The notes beneath the pieces are model-generated. The model did not search any database and had not been told where the DNA came from. It saw nothing but the letters and a program-made list of their open reading frames with translations. From contig LIBV01000005.1 in assembly GCA_001438335.1 (NCBI GenBank), positions 1-24,096 of the forward strand: a stretch of 24,096 nt of DNA, written 5' to 3'. The position numbers and the translations under genes are program-made. How positions within the stretch are numbered: the first letter of the stretch is position 1; the number at the start of each line of letters is the position of its first letter. Origin of the DNA: Pelagibacteraceae bacterium BACL5 MAG-120820-bin39 (GTDB lineage Bacteria; Pseudomonadota; Alphaproteobacteria; Pelagibacterales; Pelagibacteraceae). Below are positions 23,379-24,096 of the stretch, piece by piece.

Positions 23379-23436
23379 TTGTTTGTTAGATAAAACCAAT
23401 TATAATAACTTTTTAAATTTAAACTAAACGTAAGGA
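23379..23436 (+). promoter_or_regulatory. Promoter and RBS of the TRAP binding-protein gene
   Basis: TTGTTT (23379-23384) and a perfect TATAAT (23401-23406), 16 bases apart, make the best sigma70-like promoter in the window; the start is expected near 23413. A 12-base palindrome TTTAAATTTAAA (23412-23423) covers the predicted start and might be an operator or just AT-rich sequence. AAGGA (23432-23436) lies 7 bases before ATG 23444. In the rest of the 206-bp gap after the exporter gene (23238-23378) I see no gene, RNA or terminator hairpin. Confidence 0.6.
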
Positions 23437-23443
23437 TAAAAAA

Positions 23444-24096
23444 ATGTTTAAAAAGATTAATTCTATTTTACTAGCATTTGTATTTGTTATGGTAACAAGC
23501 GCTACTTCAGCTTTTGCATCGTGCGAGTCTGGTGAACGTGTTGTTAAATTATCACATGTTACTGGTGGTACAACTCACCCTAAAGTAGTAGCTGCAAATA
23601 ATTTTGCAGAAAGAGTAAACAAAGAGCTTAATGGAAAATTATGTGTTGAAGTTTATCCAAATAGTACATTATTTGGTGACTCTAAAGAATTAGAGGCACT
23701 GCTTTTGGATGATGTACAAATGTTAGCTCCATCACTTTCTAAATTTGGTTCATATACTAAAAAGTATGGAGTATTTGACCTGCCATTTATCTTCAAAGAC
23801 ATGGACTCAGCTATGTCATTCACCGCGTCTAAAGAAGGTAAGGATTTATTAAATGCAATGGAAGATGTAGGTTTTGTTGGTTTGGGTTATTGGATGAGTG
23901 GTATGAAATACTTCTCAGCTAACAAAGCATTAATAAGTCCAAAAGATGCAGCTGGTCTTAAATTCCGTGTTCAAACCTCAGATGTTGCTAAAGCTATGAT
24001 TGCAGCAATGGGTGCTTCACCTCAGCCAATGGCTTTTGCTGAAGTATATGGTGCTTTACAAACAGGTGTTGTGGATGGTCAAGAAAATACTTGGTC
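23444..24096 (+). CDS. TRAP transporter DctP-type solute-binding protein (partial, 5' part)
   Basis: The first 217 residues are present and the gene runs off the right edge; the whole family is about 330-350 residues. A signal peptide (hydrophobic 8-20, likely cut after AFA at residue 25) is followed by the DctP fold with VVKLSHVTGG and KLCVEVYPNSTLFGDSKELE. YGVFDLPFIFKDMDSAMSF follows, then the ligand-clamping Arg region GLKFRVQTS (R175) and AFAEVYGALQTGVVDGQENT. This periplasmic protein captures C4-dicarboxylates or other organic acids for a Na+-driven DctQM permease, expected just downstream outside the window. The ligand is not certain. The strong promoter and ribosome site suggest high expression, as is usual for binding proteins. 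The start is set by AAGGA 7 bases upstream and by the signal peptide. Confidence 0.93.
   Translation, partial: MFKKINSILLAFVFVMVTSATSAFASCESGERVVKLSHVTGGTTHPKVVAANNFAERVNKELNGKLCVEVYPNSTLFGDSKELEALLLDDVQMLAPSLSKFGSYTKKYGVFDLPFIFKDMDSAMSFTASKEGKDLLNAMEDVGFVGLGYWMSGMKYFSANKALISPKDAAGLKFRVQTSDVAKAMIAAMGASPQPMAFAEVYGALQTGVVDGQENTW

Noticed and set aside
1..24096. CRISPR arrays, tRNA/rRNA genes, insertion sequences, phage or toxin-antitoxin genes
   Set aside because: No regularly spaced repeats, no cloverleaf or rRNA sequence, no transposase or integrase motifs, and no small toxin pairs were seen in reading the window.

Overview
The window is a compact, very AT-rich (GC about 30% by eye) piece of an alphaproteobacterial chromosome. 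Gene content, short or zero intergenic gaps, and the protein sequences point to the SAR11 clade (Pelagibacterales, 'Candidatus Pelagibacter'-like). This assignment rests on recognition of proteins and composition; no search was run.

Layout. 1-2651: the end of hflC, a DUF2065 small membrane protein, a DegP/HtrA periplasmic protease and miaA, all on + with almost no spacing (envelope protein quality control plus a tRNA modification gene). 2705-6061: ilvB-ilvN-ilvC, the first common steps of branched-chain amino acid synthesis. A candidate promoter in front of ilvB would start transcription at or next to its ATG, so the mRNA may be leaderless. 6142-11353: a complete peptide-type ABC importer (family 5 binding protein, two permeases, one protein carrying both ATPase domains), lying between ilvC and leuA. 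A perfect 30-nt palindrome separates the binding-protein gene from the first permease gene. 11449-13020: leuA, with its own candidate promoter. 13021-18418: mreB-mreC-mreD-mrdA-mrdB, the elongasome/rod-shape operon, beginning at the base after the leuA stop.

18477-21942: a DadA-type FAD amine/D-amino acid dehydrogenase, an EamA/DMT exporter, a D-2-hydroxyacid dehydrogenase and msrB, all +. 21945-22499: a glutaredoxin and a TIGR03643/DUF2805 protein on -, convergent with msrB across a 2-bp gap. 22623-23237: a LysE/RhtB-type exporter. From 23444 to the window end: a truncated TRAP-type DctP solute-binding protein behind a good sigma70-like promoter.

The window therefore combines amino acid biosynthesis (ilvBNC, leuA), nutrient capture (peptide ABC and TRAP binding proteins), efflux (EamA, LysE), cell-wall elongation (mreBCD, PBP2, RodA) and protein/redox maintenance (DegP, MsrB, Grx). 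I see no rRNA, tRNA, CRISPR array, insertion sequence, phage gene or obvious defence system, and no undescribed multi-gene system. The points most worth checking are non-coding: the 30-nt intercistronic palindrome, an operator-like inverted repeat just downstream of the candidate start site of the binding-protein gene, the possibly leaderless ilvB start, and a relatively GC-rich hairpin element in the divergent gap at 22545-22622.
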